64,000 nucleotides of DNA from Clostridium sp. E02 (GTDB taxonomy: Bacteria > Bacillota > Clostridia > Lachnospirales > Lachnospiraceae): assembly GCF_003833015.1 (NCBI RefSeq), contig NZ_RJLQ01000014.1, positions 1 to 64,000 on the forward strand, read 5' to 3'. The translations under genes were made by a program, and so were the position numbers. Below the pieces are notes generated by a model. The model saw only the letters and a list, made by a program, of their open reading frames with translations. It searched no databases and was not told where the DNA came from. Shown piece by piece: positions 1 to 10,400 of the stretch (position 1 is its first letter; every line of letters starts with the position of its first letter).

Positions 1-165
1 CATAGCCGGCTAACTTACCGGAACCAAACGAAAAACAGTCTTACCGCCCTGAAGTACGGTACCAGTCTGCCCAGGTAAGGTCAAGAGCAAGACAAGTGCA
101 AGCACTCTTGACTTTACCTGAGCGGACTGGTATTAGATAATCAAGGCGGTTAAGTTAAAATTTAA
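1..165 (+). ncRNA. Structured RNA, probable fragment of a group II intron (domain I/II region)
   Basis: No credible reading frame. The segment folds into a long stacked hairpin: 60-67 (TACCAGTC) pairs with 125-132; 73-87 pairs with 105-119 over 15 positions with one G-U wobble that only works on the plus strand; ACCGCC at 43-48 pairs with GGCGGT at 145-150. The look of the sequence (a GAAGTACGGTACCAG stretch between paired blocks) resembles the interior of bacterial group II introns, and a different, clear 5' intron end of this kind lies at 31736. The piece starts at the window edge, so an intron may continue upstream; no reverse transcriptase is visible downstream. From 166 to 313 I see no gene and no clear signal. 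Confidence 0.42.
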
Positions 166-313
166 TTTGCGCAAAAGTCTTGACAGTATCTCCCTTCTCC
201 TGTTCATCCTCATTCTATCTTCACAGCATCCCTTGTGGAGCAGGTCATGTACCTGAAGCTTGATGGATCTTCCTTTGACCAGGAAGGAGAAGGGCTGGTT
301 TCGGTATGGACCG

Positions 314-1702
314 CTACTCGCTTTTCACATACTTCGCTTCGTCTTGTTTATCTAAATGTTTAAATAGGAAGACCATAATATAGATTACTACAATAAATGA
401 AACCACATCTGCAATTGGTGCTGAAAACAAAACACTAATCAGTCCAAATTTTATTGGGAGTAATACTATTAAAGGAACAATTAAAATAATATCACGCATA
501 AGGGATAACACCATTGAAAGAACTGGTTTGCCCAGTGATTGTAAAAAAATACTGGTTGCTTTTTGAATGCAACATAATATAATTGTGCTTAAATAAATCT
601 GAAATGCATGTACAGCAAATTCATTATATAATCCCTCTTCACTGCCAAATATTTTTATGATTTGTAAAGGGAAAACTTCAAAGCAAAACATAGCGATTAG
701 CCCTACACCAAGTTCAGCTGCAATCATAATTTTGTAAATATTTTTTACACGATTATAATGATTTGCTCCGTAGTTGTATCCCACAATGGGTTGTGCTCCG
801 GCCGCGATGCCAACCACAACGGAGATAACAATCTGGAATACTTTCATGACAATACCAACGACAGTTAGTGGTATGTCAGAACCATACTTAGATTGTGCAC
901 CATAGATAACAAGTGTATTGTTCATCACTGCCATAATAATAACGATAGAAACCTGAGTTAAAAAGCTACTAATTCCCAATGGGAAGATGTGTCTTAATAT
1001 TGCCCCTCTAAGATAAAAGCTAGACTTTTTAAGGTGAAACGATTTGGTGTGAAATAAATAGTACAATACAAAAAGTGCAGATACTATTTGGCCCATAATT
1101 GTCGCCAAAGCAGCCCCCATCATGCCCCAATGTAATACAAAAATAGCAATAGGATCAAGAATTATGTTGATAATACAACCAATAAAGATAGTTATCATTG
1201 CAAACTGTGGGCTTCCATCTGCTCTGACTATTGAATTAATGGCATTGCCAAACATAAAAAAAGGAATTCCAATGATGATGTAATTAAAGTATTCTTCAGC
1301 ATATTTAATATTGTTTTTCGTAGCTCCAAATCCCCATAATATATGATCTCTAAAGATAGCAAAGATTACCGTTAAAATGATACTGCATAAAATTAAAACT
1401 ACTATTACATTTCCAACGCTCCTGTGTGCGTTTTTTTCATCTTTTCTGCCTTGACATATACTTAAAAATGCAGCCCCCCCATCGCCTATTAGAAGTGCAA
1501 ACGCCAATGCAATTATTGTGATAGGAAAGACTACATTTGTTGCACCGTTTCCCAACATACCAACACCACGACCGATAAAGATTTGGTCTACAATGTTATA
1601 AAGCGAAGAGACCAGCAAGGAAACAATACAGGGGATAGAGAACTTTAACATAAGTTTTCCGATTGACTCCTTTACAAGATAATGATTTTTTTGATTTTCC
1701 AT
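314..1702 (-). CDS. MATE family multidrug / cation efflux transporter
   Basis: A 462-residue integral membrane protein with about twelve hydrophobic segments, the usual MATE length. The N-terminus (LMLKFSIPCIVSLLVSSLYNIVDQIFIGRG) has the hallmark first helix and the NIVDQIFIG motif of the DinF/MepA-like branch. MATE proteins export cationic drugs or metabolites in exchange for Na+ or H+; the substrate here cannot be read from sequence. The start is supported by GGAGG seven bases upstream. It stands alone, divergent from the transposase gene at 1883, with no regulator beside it. It looks intact. Confidence 0.88.
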   Translation of the reverse strand: MENQKNHYLVKESIGKLMLKFSIPCIVSLLVSSLYNIVDQIFIGRGVGMLGNGATNVVFPITIIALAFALLIGDGGAAFLSICQGRKDEKNAHRSVGNVIVVLILCSIILTVIFAIFRDHILWGFGATKNNIKYAEEYFNYIIIGIPFFMFGNAINSIVRADGSPQFAMITIFIGCIINIILDPIAIFVLHWGMMGAALATIMGQIVSALFVLYYLFHTKSFHLKKSSFYLRGAILRHIFPLGISSFLTQVSIVIIMAVMNNTLVIYGAQSKYGSDIPLTVVGIVMKVFQIVISVVVGIAAGAQPIVGYNYGANHYNRVKNIYKIMIAAELGVGLIAMFCFEVFPLQIIKIFGSEEGLYNEFAVHAFQIYLSTIILCCIQKATSIFLQSLGKPVLSMVLSLMRDIILIVPLIVLLPIKFGLISVLFSAPIADVVSFIVVIYIMVFLFKHLDKQDEAKYVKSE

Positions 1703-1882
1703 AAATTTCCTCCATGATATTTAAATATCTTCTCGGAGTCTTGAGCCCTTGATTTATAAGGCTTTCAGACTCTATTTTTATAAAATCACCCACTTTTTTT
1801 GCCGAAAATGCTTGACAAGTCACCAAAAATTTGCGGCAAAGACGATTAATTGTAATTTATTTTTCGACTGGAGGCGATTTTA

Positions 1883-3367
1883 ATGTTACCTATTATTTCT
1901 GGCGGTCATTCCGCCTATCAAGATACTTTCGTATCTGACTTTCTTGCTATTTATCCCGACCCATTTGCTTTGTCAAAAAGTACATGGAACACGATTATTG
2001 AGTTCTGGTATCTGGATTTATCCCTAACCGACTCTTTGTTATTGGACTCTTATTCCAAATTTGGTCCTTCTCCTCGTCAGCCTTCTTGTATGCTGCGTTC
2101 CTATCTGCTTTCTATCAAGCTAAGAATCACTTCTATTACTCAGTGGTGTTCAAAGCTTAAAGAATGCCCTTTATACGCTATAATCAGTGGTTTCCCTGTA
2201 AATGATACTCCCGGTATCGGTACTTTTTACGACTTCTTTTCTCGCCTTTGGCAATCAGATTCAAATAATCTTTCAACCAAAAAACGACACATAAAAGAAA
2301 AGGCTAAAAAAGGTAAAAAACACGGGGATAAAACACCGCTTGGTACAAAAATGACCTGTGAAAATTTGTTACCTTTTCTTGTAAAACATCCAATTCAGAA
2401 TACCCATCCATTTCAGCTTATTTTTAAGCTTTATCATCAACAGTTTTTAAATGTCTCGGTAGAAAAAGGTCTCTTAGATTCTAAACAATTGTCTGTAGCC
2501 GGTGATGGTACTCCCGTCCGAACCTCGTCACTGCTTAGGAAAAAACGTATCTGTGACTGTAAGGAAAAAGGCCTCATTAACTGTAAATGCAAGCGGCTTT
2601 TTTCCCAACCAGACTGTAATAGTGGCTGGGATTCTTCCCGGGAATGTCACTTCAATGGTTACCATCTATACATGTTTGTCGCATCTGATTCTCACAGTGA
2701 TTTACCTGTTTTCCCTTTACTCGAAAGGGCTTCTAGACATGATATGCTTTCTTTCCTACACACCTTTTTCTCTATGAAATCATATCTACCTGAATTTAAT
2801 GTAACGAAACTTCTGCTGGATTCTGCCATGGATGCCTATCCTCTTTACGAGTATTGCCGCAAAATGAATATCGTTCCTTTTATTGACTTAAAGAAAACAA
2901 AAGCAGATGGCACTAGTTATAAAAACGATTTCATTCTTGATTCAGATGGTGTTCCTATCTGTAAGATGGGCTTACGTATGAATCACGATGGTATTGAAAT
3001 CAAAAAGCACCGTGCAAAATTCAGATGTCCAAGGGCTAACCGTAAACGTGGTTGTTTCTGCGAAACACCTTGCTCACAGGCAAAATACGGCAGAGCCGTA
3101 CATGCACAGCTTAAGGATAATCCAAGAATAATTAACATACCGCCAAGAGACAGTAAGGAATGGAAAAAGGAATATGACAGAAGAACTTCTGTGGAACGCT
3201 CTAACAAACGTGAGAAAAATGATTATCTTTTAGAGGCCGGCAAGCACCGCTCCACTAAGATGTGGTACTGCCGCCTCTATGGCATCATGATGCTCCAACA
3301 CCTTGATGCATGGGAAATACCTTCCGTAGAGGATTTCCAAATGTCATTTAGTAAACTCACTGCTTAA
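1883..3367 (+). CDS. DDE transposase of a complete insertion sequence
   Basis: A 494-residue protein with DDE-transposase hallmarks: an aspartate in AGDGTPV (about residue 209), a second in LLLDSAMDAYPLYEYC (about 314), and a C-terminal RTSVERSNKREKND block carrying the expected glutamate (about 437). A cysteine-rich stretch (CDCKEKGLINCKC and later CFCETPC) suggests a metal-binding insertion, as seen in IS1182/ISNCY-like clostridial transposases. The start follows GGAGG with good spacing. A -35-like TTGACA lies in the 60-100 bases upstream. I could not identify matching terminal inverted repeats with confidence, so element borders are unassigned. The frame is open throughout, so the element may be active. 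Confidence 0.85.
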   Translation: MLPIISGGHSAYQDTFVSDFLAIYPDPFALSKSTWNTIIEFWYLDLSLTDSLLLDSYSKFGPSPRQPSCMLRSYLLSIKLRITSITQWCSKLKECPLYAIISGFPVNDTPGIGTFYDFFSRLWQSDSNNLSTKKRHIKEKAKKGKKHGDKTPLGTKMTCENLLPFLVKHPIQNTHPFQLIFKLYHQQFLNVSVEKGLLDSKQLSVAGDGTPVRTSSLLRKKRICDCKEKGLINCKCKRLFSQPDCNSGWDSSRECHFNGYHLYMFVASDSHSDLPVFPLLERASRHDMLSFLHTFFSMKSYLPEFNVTKLLLDSAMDAYPLYEYCRKMNIVPFIDLKKTKADGTSYKNDFILDSDGVPICKMGLRMNHDGIEIKKHRAKFRCPRANRKRGCFCETPCSQAKYGRAVHAQLKDNPRIINIPPRDSKEWKKEYDRRTSVERSNKREKNDYLLEAGKHRSTKMWYCRLYGIMMLQHLDAWEIPSVEDFQMSFSKLTA

Positions 3368-3540
3368 TAAGTTTTTATGACATATTCATTTTAAAGCATA
3401 GCGGTTGCTATGTCTATTCCTCATACACAAAATTTCTTCTTATTCTTCCAAACCACCAGTATTAAGTTTTCAATCTACGTTAGCACCAGAAGGTACTAAT
3501 TCCGAGAAGTTATTTAATAATATAGATTATTAGCAACAAA

Positions 3541-3593
3541 AATGGTTGTGGTTTTTTTGTGTATGGTCCTCACACAAAAAAGCTACAACCATT
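3541..3593. terminator. Long hairpin with A/T-rich arms, probable bidirectional terminator
   Basis: AATGGTTGTGG at 3541-3551 and its near-complement CTACAACCATT at 3583-3593 frame T7 and A6 runs around an 8-base loop, giving a stem of about 22 bp with two mismatches. It lies between the transposase and the convergent activase gene, so it could stop transcription from both sides or be part of the IS end. The rest of 3368-3700 contains no gene. Confidence 0.5.
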
Positions 3594-3700
3594 TATTATT
3601 GTTATTATAACATGTGTTTTTTTATCATGTAAGTAAAATTTTTACTAAAAGTTCTTTTACATAGCTGACGAAACCACCAAAAGACAACGGTATAAATTAT

Positions 3701-4630
3701 CTATCCGCCTATCTTTACATAAAGTCCGTATGATTCAATAATTTCACTTAAGGAAGTTAGTAAATCACTGGACGGAATTTCTATTAATTGTCTTTGGGGC
3801 ATATTCAGGCTCTCCAATTTGGAATCCCCTAATCGGTGATAGGGAAGTAAATTTATTTCAACCTCCTGACTTAATTGTTGTTTCACAAATTTGGAAACAG
3901 CTTCCATATTTTCATAAGAGGAATTAAAACCAGGTATAACAGGTATTCTGATTATGACGGGAATGGAAAGATCATTATAAATGTGTTTTAAATTATCAAG
4001 GATTTGTTCATTCGGCACGCCAGTCAGTTTTTTATGCGTATCTGAATCCATATGCTTGATATCATAAAGAGCCAGATTGATATTTTTAAATACAAAATCA
4101 ATTATATCTCTTGATGCAAATCCACTTGTTTCGATTGCGGTATGAATTCCATTTTGCTGGGATACATAACAGAGCGAAGAGACGAATTCAGGATGTATTA
4201 GGGCCTCACCGCCGCTAACCGTTACCCCACCTCCGGATTCAATAAGAAATAATTTATCAGAGGCTACCTTTTGAAATACCTCATCAACAGACAGATAGGA
4301 ACCAACCAATTCTCTGGCACCAGTCGGACATACCTGAACGCATTTGCCGCAGTTTGTGCATATGCTTCTGTCCGTAAATGGAAAGGATGTAGAATCTGAT
4401 GAACTGATCGCTTCGTTCGGACAGGATGGGACACAAAGATTACAGTGTGTACATTTAGAGGAATAAAACATTAATTGTGGGTCACTTCTGTGCGATTCCG
4501 GATTCTGACACCATAAACATCGAAGAGGACAACCTTTTAAAAATACTGTAGTACGTATGCCTGGCCCATCATGAATACAAAAGGACTGTATATTAAATAC
4601 CGGTGCTGTTAATTGTGTGTCTATCTTCAT
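3701..4630 (-). CDS. Glycyl radical enzyme activating enzyme (radical SAM activase)
   Basis: A 309-residue radical SAM protein that would abstract the glycine hydrogen of its partner enzyme with a 5'-deoxyadenosyl radical. The SAM-cluster motif is C34-x3-C38-x2-C41 (FLKGCPLRCLWCQNP). It is followed by an insert with two 4Fe-4S ferredoxin motifs (C60, C63, C66, C70 and C91, C94, C97, C101), typical of activases for non-PFL glycyl radical enzymes. GGGVTVSGGEAL is the conserved SAM-contacting segment. The start has GGGG upstream. It is divergent from the glycyl radical enzyme at 4935, with 304 bases between; their pairing is inferred from adjacency, which is the rule for this family. Confidence 0.93.
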   Translation of the reverse strand: MKIDTQLTAPVFNIQSFCIHDGPGIRTTVFLKGCPLRCLWCQNPESHRSDPQLMFYSSKCTHCNLCVPSCPNEAISSSDSTSFPFTDRSICTNCGKCVQVCPTGARELVGSYLSVDEVFQKVASDKLFLIESGGGVTVSGGEALIHPEFVSSLCYVSQQNGIHTAIETSGFASRDIIDFVFKNINLALYDIKHMDSDTHKKLTGVPNEQILDNLKHIYNDLSIPVIIRIPVIPGFNSSYENMEAVSKFVKQQLSQEVEINLLPYHRLGDSKLESLNMPQRQLIEIPSSDLLTSLSEIIESYGLYVKIGG

Positions 4631-4796
4631 AAAACCATCCCCTTACTATAATTAATTTATTTTAATTCATTATTTTTCTATATAGTATCAGTTTATCCAT
4701 TATTAATATATAATCAATATGATTTTATTAATATGGTCAAATATAACAATAAAGTGTGCAAAGTGTTTAGAATTTAGTGGGGGAGTATGTATATAG

Positions 4797-4825
4797 TTGT
4801 TCCTATGCTGATTTGTGTATATAAT
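4797..4825 (+). promoter_or_regulatory. Sigma-A-type promoter of the glycyl radical enzyme gene
   Basis: TTGTTC at 4797-4802 and TATAAT at 4820-4825 are separated by exactly 17 bases. Transcription would begin near 4832, giving a leader of about 100 bases before the gene. No good -24/-12 element was found for this gene, unlike the downstream hydrolase and importer. Confidence 0.5.
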
Positions 4826-4885
4826 TTTTATTAGAAAGAGTATATATTTCAGCGATTTATATACCTATACGTAAATTAGCGTAAC

Positions 4886-4902
4886 ATACTGATTAGCAGT
4901 AT
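4886..4902. promoter_or_regulatory. Inverted repeat in the leader of the glycyl radical enzyme gene
   Basis: ATACTG at 4886-4891 and CAGTAT at 4897-4902 form a perfect 6-bp inverted repeat separated by ATTAG. It sits between the predicted transcription start and the ribosome-binding site (AGAAAGGA, 4918-4925). It may be an operator or chance; no regulator is assigned. Confidence 0.25.
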
Positions 4903-4934
4903 CAAATACAAACAGACAGAAAGGAATGAGTTAT

Positions 4935-7352
4935 ATGATGACAAAACGAGTAAATAAGATGATAGAAAGTCTTCGCATTAATCAATATCCATTGTGCGTG
5001 GAACAATTTCGTCTGGCAAATGAATCATTAGAAAAAACGGGAGGTCAACCAATGCTGCTTAGAAGGTCTAAGCTGCATGCCCATGTACTGGACAATATTA
5101 ATGTTTTTATTGAAGAGGATGATTTACTTTGCGGCTCTGGTGCAAGTAAGCCATTTGGACTTGAAATGCAGTATGAATATGGGGTATGGACGAGAGAAGA
5201 GGTAGAATCCTTAAAAAGCGAAATATATACCATAGCACCCGAAGATGAAGAAGAATTATACCGCCTGAATGATAAGTTCAGCAAAAATTCTTTGAATAGC
5301 AATTTGATTGAAGCAATGGGAAAATCACTGGGGGAAAATGAACGCTTGTGGCCATTTATGAAGTCAGGTTGTATTCTTCCGCCCTGGAAGGATAAAAAAG
5401 GTGGTTCGGGTGGTGGCTTTGCAATGTCAGGATATGGTCTTGGACCGGGATTTTCTCTTGTGTGTATTGATTATTCCCGTATTTTGCAGGAAGGTGCCAA
5501 AAGCATTATAAATGAAGCAAAAGAATGCTTAAATAATCTGCGGTATGATTCTACTGATAGTATTGAAAAACGCAACTATTGGGAAGGGGTTATCATCGTT
5601 TTTGAGGCGTGGGTTCGCTTTGCAAAAAGATATGCAGCTATGGCAGAAAAAATGGCATCAGAGGAAAAGGATGAAGCCCGTAAAGCAGAATTACTGGAAA
5701 TGGCAAGAGTATGTAACAAGGTGCCGTATGAACCGGCAGAAACCTTTTATGAGGCATTGCAGTCCTTCTGGTTTACATTTCTTTTAGTATGTCCGTCTCC
5801 GACTTCTACGGCAGGCCGTTTTGATCAGTATATGTATCCGTTTTATAAGAAAGATATCGAAGAAGGAAGAATATCTGACGATAAGGTTCTGGAATTATTA
5901 GAGATTATGCGCTGCAAGGTTATGAAGATCAACCGTGTGTCAGGTAAGGCGAACAGAGCAAAAAATTCTGGTATGGCAAAATGGTATAACTGGACAATTG
6001 GCGGACAAAAAGCAGATGGAAGCGATGCAACCAATGAATTGTCCTACCTTTTACTGGAAGCAGCAATCGAAACTCATTTACCCCACCATACCATTACGCT
6101 TCGTGTTCATGCAGGTACTCCGGAAAAGATAATGACAAAGGCGTTAGAATGTGTGAAAAGCGGAATTGGTCTGCCGGCATTTATCGGAGACAAAAGCTTT
6201 ATTAACTTCTTTGTGAACCAGAGTGAGACTAATCGGCTAACTGTGGAGGAAGCCAGAGATTATGTTCCGACGGGCTGTGTAGATGGGAATATTCCAGGCA
6301 TTACCCGTACTCAGGTTGCTACCTTTTTTGTTGTTCCGCAAGCTATGGATATATGTATGCACAATGGGGTGTGCCGGTATACCAATGAGATGGTAGGAAA
6401 ATCCTTTGGTGATGTGACTAAGATGGACACCTTCGAAGAATTTAAGCATGCAGTGTTTGAAGAAACAAGATATTTAATGACAATGGCAAATGAAAGAATT
6501 AATGTAGAGTTAATTACAGAAAGAGAGCTTTTCCCTGATGTATTTCGTTCTGCACTCATGAAGGATGGAGTAAAAGAAGGAAAGGATATGTATAACCGAA
6601 GATTTTCGTTTGAAAATGGTGCCGTACTTGGTGCAGTTGGCGGGGTTAATACAGGAAACTCTCTCTATGCGATAAAGAGGCTTGTTTATGATCAAAAGAA
6701 GTATTCTATGAAGCAGCTGATTGAGGCGCTTGATGCAAATTGGATTGGTTATGAAAAAATGCAGCAGGATTTTAAAACACAGGATAAATATGGTAACAAT
6801 ATTACGGAAGTGGATCAGATGGTTGCAGAGGTATATAAAACACATGCAGACGTTTGCTTAAGTCTTCCTTGTGCTTATGGAGATACGCTAAAACCGAATG
6901 CGATATCCATCTCTGCACATCAGCCGGGTGGAGAATGTACCGGTGCTACTGCAGATGGAAGAAAGGGAGGAGAAATTCTTGCAGATGCGTCTCTTTCACC
7001 AGAGCATGGAACCGATAAGAGCGGACCGTTGGCAGCTTTTATGAGTGCCATGAAAGTAAATCAGGATGCATACCAGGGAACCTTAATGAACATGAAGATT
7101 CTTCCGGACAATATGAAAACAGAAAATGATTTGAAAAAGCTGGGCTCCATGATCAAAACATATTTGACAAATGGAGGCAAGCATATTCAGTTCAATATCA
7201 TCAATCAAGAGGAAATGCTGGATGCAAAAGAGCATCCTCAAAGCCACTCGGATCTTGTAGTTCGTGTTGCAGGTTACAGTGCGTATTTTACAAAGCTGAC
7301 TACACAAATACAAGACGAAGTAATAGAACGTACCAGCCATACAATGGATTGA
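4935..7352 (+). CDS. Glycyl radical enzyme, PFL/dehydratase/decarboxylase superfamily, substrate unknown
   Basis: An 805-residue member of the pyruvate formate-lyase superfamily. The C-terminal glycyl radical motif RVAGYSAYF places the radical glycine at about residue 780, 25 residues from the end. The active-site cysteine is C448 in TGCVDGNIPG. In choline lyase and diol dehydratases this motif reads GCVE; here aspartate replaces glutamate, so I do not assign any of those functions. It does not carry the adjacent cysteine pair of true PFL. I chose the ATG at 4935 because AGAAAGGA lies nine bases before it and abuts the in-frame ATG at 4926; 4938 is also possible. The activase is divergent upstream and a strong terminator follows at 7392. 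No microcompartment genes are near. Confidence 0.9.
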   Translation: MMTKRVNKMIESLRINQYPLCVEQFRLANESLEKTGGQPMLLRRSKLHAHVLDNINVFIEEDDLLCGSGASKPFGLEMQYEYGVWTREEVESLKSEIYTIAPEDEEELYRLNDKFSKNSLNSNLIEAMGKSLGENERLWPFMKSGCILPPWKDKKGGSGGGFAMSGYGLGPGFSLVCIDYSRILQEGAKSIINEAKECLNNLRYDSTDSIEKRNYWEGVIIVFEAWVRFAKRYAAMAEKMASEEKDEARKAELLEMARVCNKVPYEPAETFYEALQSFWFTFLLVCPSPTSTAGRFDQYMYPFYKKDIEEGRISDDKVLELLEIMRCKVMKINRVSGKANRAKNSGMAKWYNWTIGGQKADGSDATNELSYLLLEAAIETHLPHHTITLRVHAGTPEKIMTKALECVKSGIGLPAFIGDKSFINFFVNQSETNRLTVEEARDYVPTGCVDGNIPGITRTQVATFFVVPQAMDICMHNGVCRYTNEMVGKSFGDVTKMDTFEEFKHAVFEETRYLMTMANERINVELITERELFPDVFRSALMKDGVKEGKDMYNRRFSFENGAVLGAVGGVNTGNSLYAIKRLVYDQKKYSMKQLIEALDANWIGYEKMQQDFKTQDKYGNNITEVDQMVAEVYKTHADVCLSLPCAYGDTLKPNAISISAHQPGGECTGATADGRKGGEILADASLSPEHGTDKSGPLAAFMSAMKVNQDAYQGTLMNMKILPDNMKTENDLKKLGSMIKTYLTNGGKHIQFNIINQEEMLDAKEHPQSHSDLVVRVAGYSAYFTKLTTQIQDEVIERTSHTMD

Positions 7353-7391
7353 TTTGAAAAAGTCAGATAGAAATTAATAGAGAGAGATAAT

Positions 7392-7435
7392 AAAAGGATT
7401 GAGACCTGTATGAAACAGAGCTCAATCCTTTTGTA
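7392..7435. terminator. Rho-independent terminator between convergent genes
   Basis: AAAAGGATTGAG (7392-7403) and CTCAATCCTTTT (7421-7432) form a perfect 12-bp stem with A and T tails on the two sides. It suits both the glycyl radical enzyme gene on the plus strand and the hydrolase gene arriving from the minus strand. Confidence 0.85.
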
Positions 7436-7465
7436 GGTTGCGTCATAATTGACAAAAATGCCATA

Positions 7466-10400
7466 TCAATGCATGGACTGCTTTTCGTTAAATTTAAATA
7501 TCATGGTATAATGTTCTTTAAAATACTTAGAGGTTAAATTGTCTCCTGTCAGGCTAAACAGATTCACATATCCGTTTAGGATATCATAGGAAGCAGCATT
7601 AATATTAGTAAGGAGAGGTATAAAATCGTTCTCAGGAATCCAAAAGCCATCGTTTTCAAGTTTGGTTTTTTCTGATATCTTTTTTGATACATAATCTTCG
7701 ACTATTATATCGCTGTCAGTACTGATAGCAAGAATATGAAGCCTTCTTTTTGCTTTTAACTGTGTATCGAAAAACGCTTTGATTGCCTGTTGGGTTTCAG
7801 GTTTTTCGCCGTATTCACCGGTTGTATTGCCATAAAGGAACGTTAAAGCCTCCACCTTGTTCAATGCTTCAAAGGTTCTTAATGACTGTTTAAAGGCTAT
7901 ATTGATGGTATTCATACCATGGCCGCCAAATAAAGCAATAGGCGGAACGGAAGGGTTGGCGTAATTTACAGGAGAAGCAAAGGAAGCCTCTTGTAATTTA
8001 CGGTCAAAATATTCATTTGCCGGTGTACAGCCATTTTCTTTATATTCTCTTAATACCTTAAGACCTTTACCAGGTCCGCTAAAGCCAATTACTTCAGAGC
8101 TGGGAGAATATTCTCCATCAGTCATCAAAACCCGATCCGCCTGGAGCGCTGGAGAAAATTGAAATTCGTCGGCAATATCTTTCCCCATATAAAGTAAATC
8201 TGACCAGGCAAATCCGGCTGCCGCCGCTTGGATTCGGCTGGAATATTCCAGATTACCACCGACATTACCTTCAAGAATTGGCAAATCTCCGGTCATTGCA
8301 GTCATAAGGGTGGTATTACCGCCCAAAGAGAATCCATACATACCAAATCGTTCCGGATCAATACCAAAGGAGGCAGCATTGGCTCTTAAATAACGAATTG
8401 CACCTTTTGCATCATTGATATAATCAGGAAATTTATTCGGTGGATAATTCCTGACATCAATTGCAGCAATGGCATAACCATTTTCATACATCGTAAGCAA
8501 CTGTGACGGAAGATATGCATAAGGGCTTCCATAACCATGAATGTATATAATGCAAGGCATAGTATCAGAAAGACGCTGTGTGAATACATCCAGGTAAAGT
8601 TTCTTGTATCCGGGAACAAAAAGCGTGTAATCACGTGACGAAACTTTTTCTATTGCTACTAATTTCTTTCGAAATGCTGGAAATGGGTGCAGAATTTCGT
8701 TCTCCATACTGCTTTCTGGCATACCGGGAATTCTAAGAGGAGCTCCCATGGGATGAAAGATCATGTTTCCTTCATCAAACACGACGTCATTTCCTTTGAT
8801 CGTATAAGAGTCTGAATTTTTGAATTTATGCCAGTATCCATCGGTATAAAGGTAAGTGTTTTCGTTAAATGCATAAAGTACAGCAGGAGAAGTGCCGCCT
8901 TTTTGTGTAGCTGTACCTCTGTAAGTCTGATTTGATTGCTCCAAAAATGGAATACTGATAAAGGAAGCATATTCACCTCCTGTATATAGCACAAGCTCTG
9001 GTGATCCGTTCTTGTACATATTGTGCTGGTAAGCGGCCTTATTAGAACAAGTAACAGTAAAGCGTATACGGCTATTCGGCGCAAAATGATAAGCGATCGG
9101 ATCAATTGCAAATTTAATATGAGTAGGCTGATTGAGTCCTTCGTGAAGGCAGTGTGACACATCAGCAGACATACTGGTATGCCAGGCAGCGCCCATCTTC
9201 TCCCATGCAGGATTAAAACCTGTGGTTCTGTGGGAAGCGCGCATAATGCCATCCTTAATGTAATGTGATGTACCATCTGGAAGAATTTCTTCCAAATATA
9301 CAATAAAATCAACATCATTGCTGGAGCAGGATACCCACAGATCAACAGAAACACATCCAGCCATTTCATTTAAGTAATAGGGGAAAAGAGGAGCTGAAGT
9401 AAAGGTTAATCCCTTTTGATCAACCTCTTCGGCCATATTGCCATTCCAGAAAAGCTCGCTTCGATTGTAGTGGCTGATGCCATTTTCGTCCATGAAAACA
9501 GATATGTCATCATTTACCTGATAAGTAATAGAATCTGCGGCATCTGAAAAGTTAAGACTTAAAGTGCCATCATAGGCGGAAGAAATGGTATTGGAGGAAT
9601 CCGGTGAAAGATATAACTTTGTGCGTACTTCATTTTCTGGAGGCCAGCTTTCAGAAAAGCGCCATTCATTTCCTGCTTCGGCATGAAACATGTAGTAAGT
9701 GACAGCTGGTGCGTTCTCAAAACCATTGTTGATCCCTTTTAAAACATAATCATACCAGCGGTTATAAGATTGCAGCATGTTGACAGTACCATTAGGAAAA
9801 TCGGATATTCCAATTAAAGAACCAAAATGGGTCCATGGACCAAGACAGACAGTTCCTCCAAAATCAATAAAATGTGCAAGTTGTCCCAAAGTTCCTGATT
9901 CAAGCTCGCCAATGTATTGATGCTGCTTAATGGGATAGTTATGATAAAATTTATTTAACTTGCCAAAAGGAGGCAATGTCAGATTGGTTTTTTCATTATG
10001 ATAGTCTGGATGCTCAGAATCCCGATTCATATCTTCAAGAAAAAGTGTTTCGAAAAAATTCTTATTATTATCATAATGAAAGTTTGTATAAGCTTCATAA
10101 GCCATTGAGCCGTTAGTATCTTCATCCACGGGTACTGCTGTTTTTAAGAATTCTTCCTTTGAAAGCATGTGGTCTGGCTTAGGAAGCTTTATATTTGGTA
10201 CAGCAGATACTCCGTTGGGATAATTCTGATAGTAGAAATCAGAAACTGCTACAACGGGAGTAAGGGCAGTTATATTAGACGGATATAGTGCCAAAGCACA
10301 GAGCTGAATGTAGGCACGGTTTGAGCACCCAAGCATCCCTATTTTATCGGAACACCAATCCTGAGCTGCGATCCAATCCGTAGCGCTGATTAAATCCTTA

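Noticed and set aside
192-294. CCCTTCTCC / GGAGAAGGG inverted repeat and an open frame to 346
   Set aside because: The arms are 85 bases apart with no supporting structure, and the translation resembles no known family.
4852-4866. Possible minus-strand -24/-12 element (GG and GC 12 bases apart) before the activase gene
   Set aside because: The -12 half reads TCGC instead of TTGC, the -24 half is poor, and it lies about 220 bases from the gene; likely chance in AT-rich DNA.
8761-9369. Minus-strand frame of 202 codons inside the double hydrolase
   Set aside because: Alternate frame of a well-supported gene on the same strand; no ribosome-binding site and no family resemblance.
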